Shown: positions 1-11,757, counted from the first letter of the stretch. The stretch is DNA of 64,000 bases from Mucor racemosus (GCA_027405735.1 JAPEHQ010000013.1:124001-188000), one strand, 5' to 3'. The notes: generated by a model not told the origin, from the letters alone. A program made the numbers and translations.

Positions 1-834
1 CTGCATCATGAATAATCAGCTCATTTAGAGTGTCCCATACCTATTTCTAGTTGGCTGATTCTTAAAGAATATACCAACCCTTGGATTAATTGTCACAAAA
101 CCCCTCATACCTATTCCCAATGTTGAAATGAAGTTTACAGCATCATTCATCGTATTTCCCCCATCTACGACCAAGTCTGGATAATCCATTTATAACTCTA
201 AAAGTAAATGATACCATCAATCCTATTTCCATTATGCAATCCCTAATGCTCGTTAATCTAGTCTATCCTAAACATTTATTATGACAGATTTCTGAAGATT
301 TAAAATAATTGAAAAAGTATGAGGGTATTTATAGTGATTTGGAAAACTTGGATACTGTACCATCAGACTTAAATGGGTTTATATTTAGCAATCTTCTAGT
401 TTTGAGCACATTGTTATTGATTTAATACTTTAATAGGTAAATCATGCAGAGAATTGATCATAAGGGATTGATGTCAAGTGTGACAATATCGACCTTTTGA
501 AAAATGGTTGTTTATTATTGTTATATCTATCTTTTGTAATCTTGAATTAAGATGCAATTTTTATATGCTTGAACCTTATTTATATTGATAGTGCAACTTC
601 AATATAGATGAGTAGTTGCATAGATTGATATCTTTGTTTATTATTATCATTAATTTGGATAGAATTCTATTTTGATATATATGTTGTTTGTGTAATTGAT
701 TGCACCGTGATCAAGGGTGCTATCATCTATACAACGACATGTATGGTTCAAAAAGGTATTTCATATTTTTAGCATGCGTTTTTTATTGTGTTCAATTAAA
801 GCGTTTGTTTATTATTGTTGTTCACATTTCAAGT
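1..834. other. AT-rich non-coding stretch
   Basis: No coding region, RNA gene or clear repeat could be supported here. The open frames are short, lack homology I recognise and show no splice-linked continuation. The sequence leads into a dispersed repeat at about 835. Confidence 0.5.
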
Positions 835-1335
835 GGCGTCATATTTTATGAGCGACACTTGGAAATTAGGTTATTTTATTATTATCAAGCGTTTTTAGTA
901 TGTAAATCCACTGCATGGCCTTTTATATTGATTTGACATTGAGATCCTCCTGAGATGTAATTTAAGGCACTATTGAACCATTAGATCCGTGATCTGTTTG
1001 GTAGTAATCTATGGATTTAAATGGATCAATCATAATTTAACCCTTCTTGCAGAGCTTGTGAGTTGCCTTGTTTCAATGTTGCGCTAAATGTGCTTGGATG
1101 TTGATTTGATAGCTACTTGATTGATTAACCGTTGGGATAAAATACTATGGTGTCATAATTGAGGCCCAAGCGTTCTCGGTAGTTACTAGATTAAACTTAA
1201 TACGCTAGGAGTTTCTTATACAGTATCCGATATCAAGGCTTTGAACTTCAATGCATGTCGTAGTCAATAGATTGTAAGATGTATTGATACTGTAGAAGGT
1301 GATAACATATGGCACTTGGCGGCATACAACATAGT
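835..1335 (+). repeat. Dispersed repeat 'A', copy 1
   Basis: Positions about 905-1312 match 46360-46740 closely and on the same strand. Both copies run from 'ggccttttatattgatttga' through 'gtagtcaatagattgtaaga' to 'gtagaaggtgataa', and both end in a 'tacaaca' motif. Copy 2 lies inside another repeat with a possible 5-bp AATTG duplication, so the unit behaves as a mobile sequence of about 500 bp. It has no coding capacity, and I cannot assign it to a superfamily. The left edge of this copy is fuzzy. Confidence 0.65.
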
Positions 1336-2620
1336 TTATGAGTCATATTTTTGCCAATGGCCACTCTTCCAAAAAAGGCCGAACAACCTCCGGAAGCGGC
1401 CATCTAATGATATTTCCAAGCTTTAAAGCTCTAGAAGAAATCACCGGACGGCCCGGACACGGTTGTTTAAATATTCCAAGCAGCTATAAGATGCAGGTAT
1501 CGAAATTTTATACAGAAATCAAGGGTCGGCTGTATTGCTATTAATTATTCAAAGGCTTATTTTAAGTAAAGCATAAATACAACCTACAACTTTATTAGCT
1601 TAATAACGGATTTAACTTGAAAAGTATAAGATGATACAACCAGATTCAAAAAAATTCCATAAAATCACAAATTTAAAGGATTTATATATAAAAGCACTAC
1701 GGCTGACCTGTGCTGCACAAGATAATTTTGTTGTGCTTAGGTGGGCTGCATCACTATAGCCTGAACTGTTGTGCCCACTAAATATGGCTAAAAAGATAAC
1801 AAGATGGACATGGGCGGCACAACAAAAGAAACTGCACACAAGCACAACGCTAAGCCTGTATGTGCAGAATTATAAATTCTCTCCATGTGCATGACATTAA
1901 TCCCATGTGTGCATAATAGTAGAATTGCCCATAAGCATATACCATTATCCCTATTTGTGCAGCATAATAACAAAATCTGACCATGAGCATAATGAGCTAA
2001 TCGTATGGGTACAAATTGGTTTTTGGTACATGAGCATCGTGCCGTTCTCAAAATTTTATTGCATTTTTTACTGGAATGGGTTTTTAAATTACATTTGCTT
2101 TTATTAATATAGATTATATACAATAATATAACTCAATACATTGTTGATGTAGGGCAATAATACATGCAAGATCCAATATATTTACGATTATCATCATTTG
2201 TAGATACGCTTATACAGTAACTATAATAATATCTACAGCAACAATGGTTTTTGCTGGATCATAAATTTGAATAGCACTTACTGCTTAAATTTATATGGAA
2301 GCCAAATCTAAAATTATAGATATTACTTTACCACTTATCTCACATAAAATTTAAACAAATTAGCCTTTTTTAAACTTACTATTTTAGTTTACGACTGTCA
2401 GCTGTAAAAGGATTTGTTTTCAATCATAGCTACAATCAATGCTATGTTTGTTAGGCAATACATTAGATTATTCTTTTTTTGTGTTTCTAAATTATTTGAA
2501 ATTTTATCACTTTTCTGGAACATTTCGTGGGTTTGTAGCCAGTTCTAGCTTTTTATTGAGTAGATATAAATATCATTGCCTTTGTTTTGATTTGGCAATC
2601 AAGAAATACGTCCAACAATA
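1336..2620. other. Non-coding stretch, probable decayed repeats
   Basis: No gene is supported. A small GC-richer patch at 1358-1402 contains an imperfect inverted pair (TGGCCACTCTTCC / GGAAGCGGCCA). Around 1690-2030 the words GTGCAG, GCATAAT and ATGAGCATAATG recur, and similar words appear at 10380-10440, which suggests an old dispersed repeat. The sequence ends at the left end of the hAT element. Confidence 0.35.
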
Positions 2621-2627
2621 TAGTATT

Positions 2628-2935
2628 GGAGTCGAGCCTTTCGAGTCGAGTCGAGTCGAGTTTTACTCGAGCCTGCGAGCCAACTCGAGATTGCATAAAC
2701 AAAGCTCGCGAGCCTCGAGTCGAGTCGAGCTACTAATCGAGCTGTTTGAGCTGTCGAGTTTTCCTCGAGCTGTCGAGTTTTTCTCGAGTTGTCGAGTTTT
2801 CTCGAGCTGTCGAGTTTTTTCGAGTCATCGAGTTTCCTTCGAGTTGTCGAGTTTTTCTCGAGTTCTCGAGTTTTTCTCGAGTTCTCGAGTTTTTCTCGAG
2901 TTCTCGAGTTTTCTTCGAGCTTTCGAGTTTTTATT
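2628..2935 (+). repeat. Left CTCGAG subterminal array of the hAT element
   Basis: Degenerate tandem array of an 18-19 bp unit, about CTCGAGTTGTCGAGTTTTT, repeated more than ten times, with an outer part richer in GAGTCGAG. The matching array at 8703-8980 has the same unit in the same orientation. In hAT elements, short subterminal repeats of this kind are transposase-binding sites. That function is inferred here from position only. The array creates spurious Ser/Arg/Glu-rich open frames. Confidence 0.75.
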
Positions 2936-3245
2936 TATTTACACGCATATAATGAATCAAATTATCACTATAATAATTCATAGCACTAATCCTCATTCCA
3001 AATGTTCCTATAATCAATACTGCAAGGAAATCATTCCATTATTCCTTGTAGAATTATCTGTCTTTCTTCTCCTTTATATCCTTATTTATATCCTTAATAA
3101 ATATCTAATTTATAAATAAGAACACCAACCTTCCTTCAACCAATGTTCATCAATATCTCTAATATTAAAAATCACATTATTTTGACCATAATATTTGACC
3201 AAGAGCACACTTCATTATAATGCAGATAAGCTGGTTTGAATCATC

Positions 3246-3850
3246 ATAAGGAGCTTTTATACAAAAGTTATTTATTGAGACTTTATATAGTTAAAATTAA
3301 TGTAAAAAGTATTGTTTACAAAGATGTATTGAATGTAGATTGATATAGCTTGTAATGAGCACAATTATCTTTTGGCCAACACTTACTATTTTTAAATGTA
3401 GATAATATAGGAATAGATGTATTTTATAATAATTGGAAGTTGCCCTACTGTATGATTTACTGAAGAGATACAGTATAATAAAGTGATAAAAAATGAGAGC
3501 AGATATCTTCACTCATCAAGTTCAATATCTGTTTTGACATTTGCATATTTCTATGAGCTGTGCAATTGAAATTGAAACTAATTCATGCATTGCTGAAACA
3601 GCATGTAATGTGAATTATCGCATAGCTATTGGAATTATGTGATAAGATCTAATGGAAAGGGATCCATTAAATGTGACAATAATAATGAATGCTTATGGAA
3701 ATAAAATGTTGTTTCGATGGTAATACTGTATTGTTATAAGTTATGTTTCATTGTTAGTTCCTGGATTACAGGAATCAGTTACTAAACAATAGAATTTACT
3801 AGACTTGTCTGTATTTAGAATATTGTAATTCTGATAGATCCAGAAGCATT
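3246..3850 (+). repeat. Dispersed repeat 'E', copy 1, with an inner insertion
   Basis: The outer parts (about 3270-3330 and 3636-3845) match 48150-48480, including 'gataagatctaatgga' and 'ttagttcctgg'. The middle part, about 3349-3630, is absent from the 48-kb copy. It instead matches the block at 24048-24365, starting TGTAATGAGC and ending near ATGTAATGTGAATTATCG. So a roughly 280-bp element sits inside repeat E. The TG...CA-like ends of the inner block suggest a solo LTR or MITE. No coding capacity. Confidence 0.55.
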
Positions 3851-4425
3851 TGTTCCATGCAACGTGAGGCACATGCCAGGTGTCAAAAATACACAAATAG
3901 GATAGTTCATAGTATATTCGCGACAAATAATGAAAGAGTTTTTTAATGCGATCAATGCAACAACAATCAACAACAGACGATCGAATAATTGTTACTATGG
4001 AAGTTTATTATTTGTTTCAGTTCAAATGTTAATTCCATACTAAATTTATGGAGATTATGTATAGCCTCAAGATATTTGTATAAAAAATGGATTTGTTTAC
4101 GAACAACTTAATAACCTTTTTATTAGTCATTCTGTAAATCACTCAATAATTTTAGTTTTACATTTGGCATTTCTGGCAAATCTATTGGCTACCAACAATA
4201 ACCAATATCGATCAACAAATATATAATTTCTGTTCATTCAAAGTACTCAATTTACCCAAGTATCATAATAATAAAGTCAAGGTAACTGTAAATTATGCTT
4301 ATTTCATGTCGAAAATGAAGAGCATGTTAGATGCATCCTACTAATTGGTCTCTATTCTACATTTTCGCGGTATTAATTATTAATGCACAGGTTACTGGGT
4401 AAAATAATTTCATATGCGGTACGTA
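3851..4425. other. Non-coding stretch inside the hAT left arm
   Basis: No gene, RNA or repeat with a second copy in the window was recognised. The sequence is AT-rich with stops in all frames. Confidence 0.4.
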
Positions 4426-4910
4426 TGTGAAGTGAACTAAGCTAGATTCCCATCATAAAATACCTAAATTAAATGTCATCTCATTGAAACCATGCTATCA
4501 AAGATAAGACTGTATAATAAATAGACAACTACATGAAGATAGCAAGGGTATAATACTCGAATAAGAAATGTTAAAATACTAAAGTAATATAGGATATCTC
4601 AAATAAAGAATACAAAAAGTACATGCTTATCGAGTAGAACAAGTAAGAGCTGTTCTGAAAGCATGATTGACAAACTATATTTAAAACATCGTTCTTGATT
4701 CACCAAATCAGCAACCAAACAACCCAACATTTATACTCAAAATTAATGGAATCGTTGGCAATTGCAATACAATTGCCAGATAGTAAATAAACACCAAATA
4801 ATATAAATAGAGACGTAGAATAACCATTTTATTGCACATTATCCATACTTTAATAAAGAATGATTTTAACAGTATTCTTTATCGCTTTTTTACGTCATTA
4901 TTTTACTGCA
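4426..4910 (+). repeat. Solo-LTR-like repeat 'G', copy 1 (uninterrupted)
   Basis: A 485-bp unit starting TGTGAAGTGAACT and ending TTTTACTGCA (TG...CA). The second copy at 45759-47148 has the same two ends but is interrupted by about 900 bp. Length, TG/CA ends and lack of coding capacity fit a solo LTR. No perfect target duplication is visible around this copy, so the assignment is tentative. Confidence 0.55.
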
Positions 4911-5250
4911 GTATGTACTGTGTACCCTACTTATGCTCCTAAACCTTGTTTATAAGTAGAATAAGAGAATGGGCTTATCATATGATTGATGGTTGGAAAT
5001 GGTTAACTTAATTTCTTTTTGTTTGACATTTAATTAAAACTTCAATTGGTGCTCAAATTTAAGATTATTATACTTATTATTTAATATGCATAATGCATAA
5101 ATGAATAAATCAAATGCAAATTAAGTTACTGCTGAATATTTTTTTTAACATACAGTAAATGATGTATCATCTTTAAACCGGATCATGTCAAATCCAAAAA
5201 AGTAAACAGTAACAGATTCGGAACCGGAAGTTACTTAATTGAATATTAAC

Positions 5251-5350
5251 TATACCATGCTCCTAAAAGCATGGTATAGAAGTATGGCATAGAAGCATGG
5301 TATAGAAGCATGGTATAGAGGCATGGTATAGAGGCATGGTACAAAAGCAT
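5251..5350 (+). repeat. Perfect hairpin followed by 13-bp tandem repeats
   Basis: 5251-5261 and 5268-5278 form a perfect 11-bp inverted repeat (TATACCATGCT / AGCATGGTATA) with a 6-nt loop. The right arm then continues into about six tandem copies of GCATGGTATAGAA/G ending near 5346. The unit recurs only here in the window. It lies about 300 bp upstream of the transposase start and could be a regulatory or folding element, but that is inference. Confidence 0.7.
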
Positions 5351-5454
5351 AACACGCCAGTGCGATATTCCAACATGATATATCAGCATAACACACTAAT
5401 ATTAAATAACATCTAAACTACCTTATCACATCATTAATTCCCCAAATCAAATAG

Positions 5455-5462
5455 TATATAAA
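5455..5462 (+). promoter_or_regulatory. Candidate TATA box of the hAT transposase
   Basis: TATATAAA lies 201 bp upstream of the transposase ATG, in the position expected for its promoter. Nothing else, such as a mapped transcript start, supports it. Confidence 0.3.
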
Positions 5463-5662
5463 CCCTATTAATTTCATTCCAATAAACGATATCTCTTTAC
5501 TTGATTAAATTTCTAGTTTTTATTTAACCTAAACATATTCTGGTAAGTCAATAAATAAGAGTGCTGTTCATAACATTAGAACTCGACATAGAAGCTAATA
5601 AATCACTTTACATTACTTTAATCAAGCATATCTTAAATTAATTCGCTTGAACAAATTTAAAA

Positions 5663-8512
5663 ATGAGTTCGTACAACAGTTCAAGTCAAATGAGTATCGA
5701 AGATGATCGTGGTTCAACAACAGCTATGACAAACTATATGAATCAAAATATGTCGCTTGATGAGCATATTGAAGACTTAAATAACTTGGCATATTCTCAC
5801 AACCAAGTCAGCCACGAATCTTTAATGTGTGAAAATGACAATACAAAATTACTTACCATACCAATAAGCGGATGCCACATACTATACCAGACGGAATACA
5901 AGAAACAACAAAGTGAGGCTGACAATAGTGCTTGGTGGTTTCTCTACTGCTACGGTGTACCCTTAAATAAAAATCTCTATTGTACCTTTAACAGACGCGA
6001 GACTGGTGGTTGTATGGCGGTTTATAAGTCTGGAAAAACTAGCTCCACATCTGCGCTTCGTAGGCATTTGGAAAAAAAACATAATGTTACTGACATTATA
6101 AGTATGTAATTGCCAAATACTTGACGTTGTAATGTTCAATTTCTAATTTTTTACAATTTTAGATCAAGACCTTCAAATTCAAGTGAAGACTCAGTTGGAT
6201 ACATTAAACTTACATTTTGACGACATTTCCGATCAGCTAAATTACAGACATGATTTTATCATGGAAAAGCTAATAAATTATAGCCCTAACGCCACCTGTA
6301 TTTCAAACCTCGGCTCTCGTTCAGCATGCAAATTGCCTTTTAAACAAGATATATTTAACCAACTGGTGCTTAAATTTGTCATTGACAAACAGCTTCCATT
6401 AAGTTTTTTTGACCAATGCAATACTATGCAAGATCTTCTTGATTTCTGTGCTCGAAGTAGAGACCTTAGCGTTTTGAAGACTATTAAATTACCATTAAAA
6501 GGCACAGTTAAAACAAATGTCATTGATTATTATACTGAAATGAAGCTTAAGGTTGCCACACTACTTCAAGGAGAGCAATATATATCATTAACTACAGATG
6601 TTTGGACAGCACCTACTGGTAATAATATATACTAAACTTACTTTCAAAAAGCTCCTGAAACTAAAGTTTGTCATAGGTGGTAGTTTTCTGTCGCTTACAG
6701 CACATTATATTGATAAAAAAACATGGGCACCAGTGCAATTAACATTAGGATTGGTAGATTTAGGCAACTCGTCGCATACAGGTATTAGAAATATAGTATA
6801 TTGTAATTGCTTCAATTCTAATCTTTATTGTTGTATGGCAACAGGAGATGTTCTGGCTGAAAAAATTGTACAAATACTAAATTCTTATGGCAGTAAAGTG
6901 CTAAATTCAGTATTCACCATTACATGTAATAATGCATCTAATAACAAGTCAATGTGCAAGAAGATAGACGAGCTGGTTAAACAAAGAAATGAGGAATGCA
7001 CCAAGTTTCGTGCCGATGAAGGACAATTGCCTTGTTTCAACCATATAATCAATCTTGTTTCTCACAACTTTCTTAAATGCTTAAAATCAGCACCAACTGA
7101 GAACTCCAATTCTAGTAATGACACTTCGATAATCAACAAGCTTCGCGACGGATTAAAAAGAATAAAGCATCACAGTAATTTAAAAGTCGCATTTGAAGAA
7201 TATTGTCAGAGGTACAATATGCCTAAATTAGCCCCCATCATCGATTGTCCTACCAGGTGGAACTCAAGCCATGCTATGATTAAGCGATTTCTTAAAGTTA
7301 AAAACGCATACAATTATGCTATCAATTTAGATGAATATGCTAGAGAAAATTACTACTTGAATCCTGAAGAAATCAAGTTCCTGGCCAGTGTCGAAAAATT
7401 GTTGTTGAGATTTTATGTTGCAACAAATTGGCTGAGCACTCAGAGGTAAATATCAAAAATTAATACATATAATCGTATGTAATAATATAGTAAAAATTAA
7501 CGATACTGTACATCCATAGTCATACCACAATGAATAGGACAATACCTTTATTTAACAATTTGTTTGACTTGCTATTGGAGTTCAGAGAAGAGCATGAGTA
7601 TGATACTGAATTAACAAACGCCGTTGATGAAGCAGTAGAAAAATTGTCAAAATACTATCGTAAAACAGATGAAAGTCCCGTATATAGTATTGCAACAATG
7701 CTCGATCCAATGCTTAAATTCCATTATTGGACTGATGAAGATTGGGAGCATGATATTGCTGAAGAACAAAGAAATATTTGTAAGAAAGGATTCAAGGATT
7801 TTCTACGTATGAAATATAATCAATTAGCGTCATCTCCAACAGAAACAGAAACAACTACAAGAGCATCAGTAACAAGAGCATCAACATCAACAACAACATT
7901 AGCAGCAGCATCATCATCATCGGCAACAACAGAGGTAGTAGAATCCAGTTTCTCCATCCAAGACGACAATGACAGCAATGAAGAGGATGACACAATTGTA
8001 ATGTTCACAAAGAAAAGAAGAATTGCAAATGCTACAATTTATCCAAAAAAAGAAATACTGGTGCTATCTGTGAACAGGAGGATGAATTTGTGAATAGGCA
8101 TTACGACGAGTTAAAGGCGTATATTAACCTGGATGAGAAGGAAGATTTTCCAGCAGAAACCTTGACATTCCGTTATGACCCCAATACAGAATTTCAAGAT
8201 GTAGACAATTTGCAAGAGTTTGGTTATGACCAAAGATTTGAAAATAATAACTTTACATCTAAAAATATTATTGACGGGTATCATTATACATCTAGACCTT
8301 TAACGTATTGGCAAAGAAACAAAAATGCATTCCCCTATTTGTCTGAATACGCCAGCATTTACTTAGCCATTCCATCAACCAGCGTTGCCTCCGAAAGACT
8401 GTTTTCAGTTGCAAAAAGAAGTATAAATAATCAAAGACCAAGATTAGACCCAGAATTGGGGGAAAAGCTTGTCCTTTTGAAAAAATGGGAAAGAGAGCTA
8501 CTGCCTAACTGA
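5663..8512 (+). pseudogene. hAT transposase, five exons, one frameshift
   Basis: Cut-and-paste transposase of the hAT superfamily. Proposed exons are 5663-6101, 6163-6618, 6677-6781, 6845-7445 and 7520-8512. Introns are 58-74 bp with GT...AG, and each junction restores the frame. Order of parts: a BED-type zinc finger at about residues 88-145 (C...C...H....H, ending LRRHLEKKHN); the catalytic core with TTDVWTAP and 'SLTAHYIDKKTW'; an acidic Ser/Thr-rich insert at about 7840-8000; and a C-terminal hATC dimerisation domain (PLTYWQRN, STSVASERLFSVAKRSINNQRPRL). One base appears missing in the A7 run at 8043-8049. Upstream sequence is in one frame and the hATC domain in another. It could be a real inactivating deletion or a homopolymer sequencing error. 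Otherwise the copy is nearly full length (about 860 codons). Confidence 0.85.
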
Positions 8513-8702
8513 TTTTATTTTATAATTGATTCATAGTTTTTTTTTTCTTTTTATATAAATAATAATTGATTGATGGTGTTTTTCTTTTTTAAACACAAAT
8601 ATTTTGACTAATAAAAAATATATAATACAACAAAAAACAATTTGAAGGTACATTTTATGAAGCATAATTCGTTTACTAGTTTTTGATCTCAAGGGGGTTT
8701 TA

Positions 8703-8991
8703 TTGAGCATTTCATGCGAGTTTAATCGAGCTTTATGCGAGTTGTCGAGTTATTCTCGAGTTGTCGAGTTTAACTCGAGTTGTCGAGTTTTGCTCGAGTT
8801 GTCGAGCTTTATGCGAGTTGTCGAGTCTTTCTCGAGTTGTCGAGTTTTTCTCGAGTTGTCGAGTTTTTCTCGAGTTGCCGAGTTTTGTTCGAGCCTTCCT
8901 CGAGCTCTCGAGTTTCAGGAGACTGAAAAACTCGACTCGAGTAAAACTCGATCAAATTTTATCGAGCCAGCTCGACTCGTTGCCAATCCTA
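8703..8991 (+). repeat. Right CTCGAG subterminal array and hAT right end
   Basis: Tandem array of units close to CTCGAGTTGTCGAGTTTTT, the same unit and orientation as the left array. It is followed by an outer part with AACTCGACTCGAG and the presumed terminus GCCAATCCTA at 8982-8991. The array begins about 190 bp after the transposase stop codon. It lies directly beside a transposon copy that carries dynein intermediate chain sequence. Confidence 0.75.
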
Positions 8992-9775
8992 CTTTTGCCC
9001 CAAAAACGGAATTTTGGCTAAAGGATTTGCATGTAATATTTTGCAATAAAAATGTTTTTTATTTTTTATTGAGCAAATAGAGCGTTAAATGCTGTATATG
9101 TGTATATTTTTTGTTTTTATAATTGGTAGTATAATTAACTCTAAATTTGCAAAACCAGAAAAAAAAATTAAAAAATGTCAAAATTGATGACCTGGACAAA
9201 AATAATTTTCTAAATTAGTATTCCGCTTATAAGCTTTGTAAGTCTTAAAAATAAGAGATTCTATAATATTGGAGAACTTTTTCAAGAATTTACAATGCTA
9301 TACCACTTGTTTCAAGCTTCTTATTACTGTAAATCTTTATACATGTTAATATGGTGTGGTAGTTTATTTGATAATAATATAGTCTTACTTGATAATTAAT
9401 GCGCTGCTAGAGGTGATTTATATTAAGTTTTAGTCCTACCCCTTCAACATCATAAACATAAACATGGTCATCACTGGAACCTATTGTCACCTTTTTACTC
9501 TCTTTGTCCCAAACCAATTTATTTAATGCTTTACCAGAACAAACTTACTCTTGACCTATAAAAATTGATTTATTAATAAAATCAATTATTAATAACAAGC
9601 TAATAACTAATAATTATGGTATACCTTTGATAGTTGGTAGTGATATACTGTACAAGACAACCTCTTGTTTTCCTCTTCTTAGCTGTTGGCCAATAAATAG
9701 AAATAAATGCTTTTTAGAAACTAAATAGACTAAGATGAGTTTATTCATTTATTTAAATTAAGTTAATAATAAACA
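8992..9775 (-). repeat. Gene-carrying repeat 'DIC', copy A (reverse)
   Basis: This stretch is the reverse complement of 36540-37290. The shared features are the captured exon, the run 'gacttgcaaagcttataagc', and the block 'gctctatttgctcaataaaa'. A third partial copy is at 60660-61440. The hAT right end abuts this repeat inside the CTTTTGGCCC/CCAAAAACGG segment. So the hAT probably inserted into this copy, or the two were joined by rearrangement. Confidence 0.7.
9419..9535 (-). pseudogene. Dynein intermediate chain exon fragment (copy A)
   Basis: Read on the minus strand, this gives an uninterrupted peptide containing GKALNKLVWDKESKKVTIG and DDHVYVYDVE. That is the last WD repeat of cytoplasmic dynein 1 intermediate chain (family pattern ALN-x-L-x-W ... 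GSSDG-x-VYVYDVGE). Nothing of the N-terminal light-chain and dynactin-binding regions is present. The same exon appears at 36740-36841, and the preceding exon at 60681-60809. I read these as pieces of a host gene carried by a repeat, not as working genes. Confidence 0.6.
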
Positions 9776-11505
9776 TACTTTTATAATCACTAGTTTTTCT
9801 CTAGGTAGATATCGATTTTAGACTAAAAAAAGCATTGATTATAACGTAGATAATGGAACAAAATGTTTAAGTCCTGAACGCTCTTTTTGCTCGAGAAAGA
9901 TATTATAATATACCCTAACATTAATAGTTAATAATTTATTTCTAAATAAACAATAGGAAAAACATGTACTTGTACCTGCTACTTGATTTCAGTTTATAAA
10001 AAAATATTAGTCTTTTTGTTGTAGTTTTAAACGTAAATAAAAGAGCTGACGAAAGATTAGGGAAGAAAAAAGATTCTGTGTGTTACAAACAGAAATTTAC
10101 AAAGACATAAATACTTTTAGTGTTACCAAATAGGTTGTTGTCGTTGTTCCCATTTGGTCCCCGAAAGAAGAACATGGCAAAACTCTTTCAACCCCCAAAT
10201 TTCAAATAAATACGTATATCTCGCTCGTCAACAATAAGGCAATTCTGTTAAATTAAAGTAACCCACATCTGTTTTAAACCATTCAAATTGTCTTCATTAT
10301 TAATTATATTATGACTGATATACTTTAATAATTGACTAAAAACTTTGATCTCATTGCTCTGCTCATCTGGGCTGCCTGATCTGCACAAAAAAATTTATTC
10401 TGCCCGTCTGTGCAGATCATTATGCTCATGGGAAGCATAGTTCGGCTGTAGTGTTAGCATAGAAACCTTTTTTTGCAAGCTTATTATTAAAATCTGGAGA
10501 TATTTATTATCTTACTACGTTGAGATTTTAAGCGGGGTAAAAGCAAGTGTTTCACATTTGAAGCCCTTGTACTCGCTGAGAAATCATAATGAATAGAAAT
10601 AGCTCTTTTGGCAAGATTCGATAGCATCTCAAATATAGCCCTACATTTTTCATTTCCTGATTATCTATTGAAATGGGAAAACGCTCCAATTTTGAATATC
10701 ACCATATAAAATTGTATAATCAGATATGCACATGTAACTGAGCTTCAATTCAAAAAAGTGTTCAAATGGAAAAAAAATCTAAAAAAATCCAAAAAAAACC
10801 TTGTATGTTTAATTGCTCACAGAAATGCATAGTAAGTTGGAATAGCGTATTAAATACCTTGGGTTTAGTTTTTAATTCTGAATCGATCTGTGTAGGTTTT
10901 GAAAATGTTTTTCTCATAAAATCTCTAGTAAATTTAATATCAAATTTTAATGGTTTTTGATCAAAAAGTACCCTTCGTTCAAATGCAACCCTAAAATATA
11001 TTATTTTCACATTATGCGCAACAAAATTATCTACAGAATGAGTATTTATACGTAGCTGTAGCCTTATTTTTCGTGGGGATATACATTTTTTTAATCTTTT
11101 TTTTGTAAAACCAAAAACTTTTCCTTGTATATCCTCGTCCACAATGGATCCTTTTTTGTATCACCAAAAATCAATCCTTCAATCTCAATTTTCTCGATCA
11201 AAAATCAATATTTTTTGACGAGGTAAAATTTGTTGCATAGATACTAATGAGTACTATCCTATGGTTTTAGCTTTGCATACCTGTCATCCCTTCATAGATT
11301 TTTATAACAGAAAAAGAGCTCTCACAAAATTTATAAAAAAATAAAAAAGTCATTACAGCGATCTAAAACCTAGATATCCTGGTAGAGAATGAAAAATAAA
11401 GTAGACTTTACTTAATCACCATTATTGCAATACCTTAGTATTTTCTTGACTTATTTTCATTTCAAATGCAGTTTCTCAATTTTAAGCTGGCCATGTCTGC
11501 ATCAT
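9776..11505. other. Non-coding repeats, no gene supported
   Basis: AT-rich sequence. The stretch 10560-11240 has the style of repeat F (24880-26330), for example 'ctcgatcaaaaatcaatatt' near 11193. A 126-codon open frame at 10762-11142 (minus) lies inside this material. It has no recognisable domain and I do not call it. TGCTCATGGG and CTGCACA words at 10380-10440 resemble those at 1690-2030. Confidence 0.35.
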
Positions 11506-11757
11506 TCAAATTATGAAACAATTACTATCAGCCTTAGAGCCCACAACATGCCACCAGATTTCCGCTCTCATGATCAGGTTTTCTTCTACAGTTAGCAACA
11601 TTTCCTTGTAGTTAGTCACTGCATTATTCTTGAGGAGATTTATCCTTGATAACCAAACGGCAGCTTGCTCTTTATTTTCTCTGTTGAAGGCTTTAGGCTC
11701 CTTTAAAATGCTGATATGAGCAGCATCATTCGTTCCATGCTTTCTTTTTAAAGCCAT
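11506..11757 (-). pseudogene. Retrotransposon gag fragment
   Basis: An 83-codon open frame with KAFNRENKEQAAVWLSRIN, an EEML-like segment and a RAEIWW motif. That order (F-x-G/R-E ... A-x-WL-x-x-I ... A-x-x-WW) is typical of the capsid region of Ty3/gypsy Gag proteins. It differs from the intact gag at 15324-16694, so it represents a second family. No protease, reverse transcriptase or LTR pair surrounds it, so it is a remnant. Confidence 0.5.

Larger units (their letters stand above)
2621..8991 (+). mobile_element. hAT-family DNA transposon, degraded
   Basis: The candidate left end is TAGTATTGGAGTCGAGC at 2621. The candidate right end, read inward on the minus strand from 8991, is TAGGATTGGCAACGAGTCGAGC. 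Both ends lead into dense TCGAG/CTCGAG repeat arrays, and a five-exon hAT transposase lies between them. hAT elements normally make 8-bp target duplications. The flanks here (2613-2620 CAACAATA and 8992-8999 CTTTTGCC) do not match, so one end has been lost or rearranged, or the two arrays come from different copies. The left part also contains later insertions (repeat E and a solo-LTR-like repeat). Confidence 0.6.

Noticed and set aside
2439..3119. 226-codon Ser/Arg/Glu-rich open frame
   Set aside because: Produced by the CTCGAG subterminal array, which is open in several frames at once. The same happens at 8703-9080. Not a protein gene.
8044..8090. Tiny intron in the hAT transposase instead of a frameshift
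   Set aside because: The only GT...AG pair that would help is about 17 bp long, too short to be spliced. A one-base change in the A7 run explains the frame change.
10762..11142. 126-codon minus-strand frame
   Set aside because: Lies in AT-rich repeat-like sequence, has no domain I recognise and has no splice partners. Composition follows the repeat.
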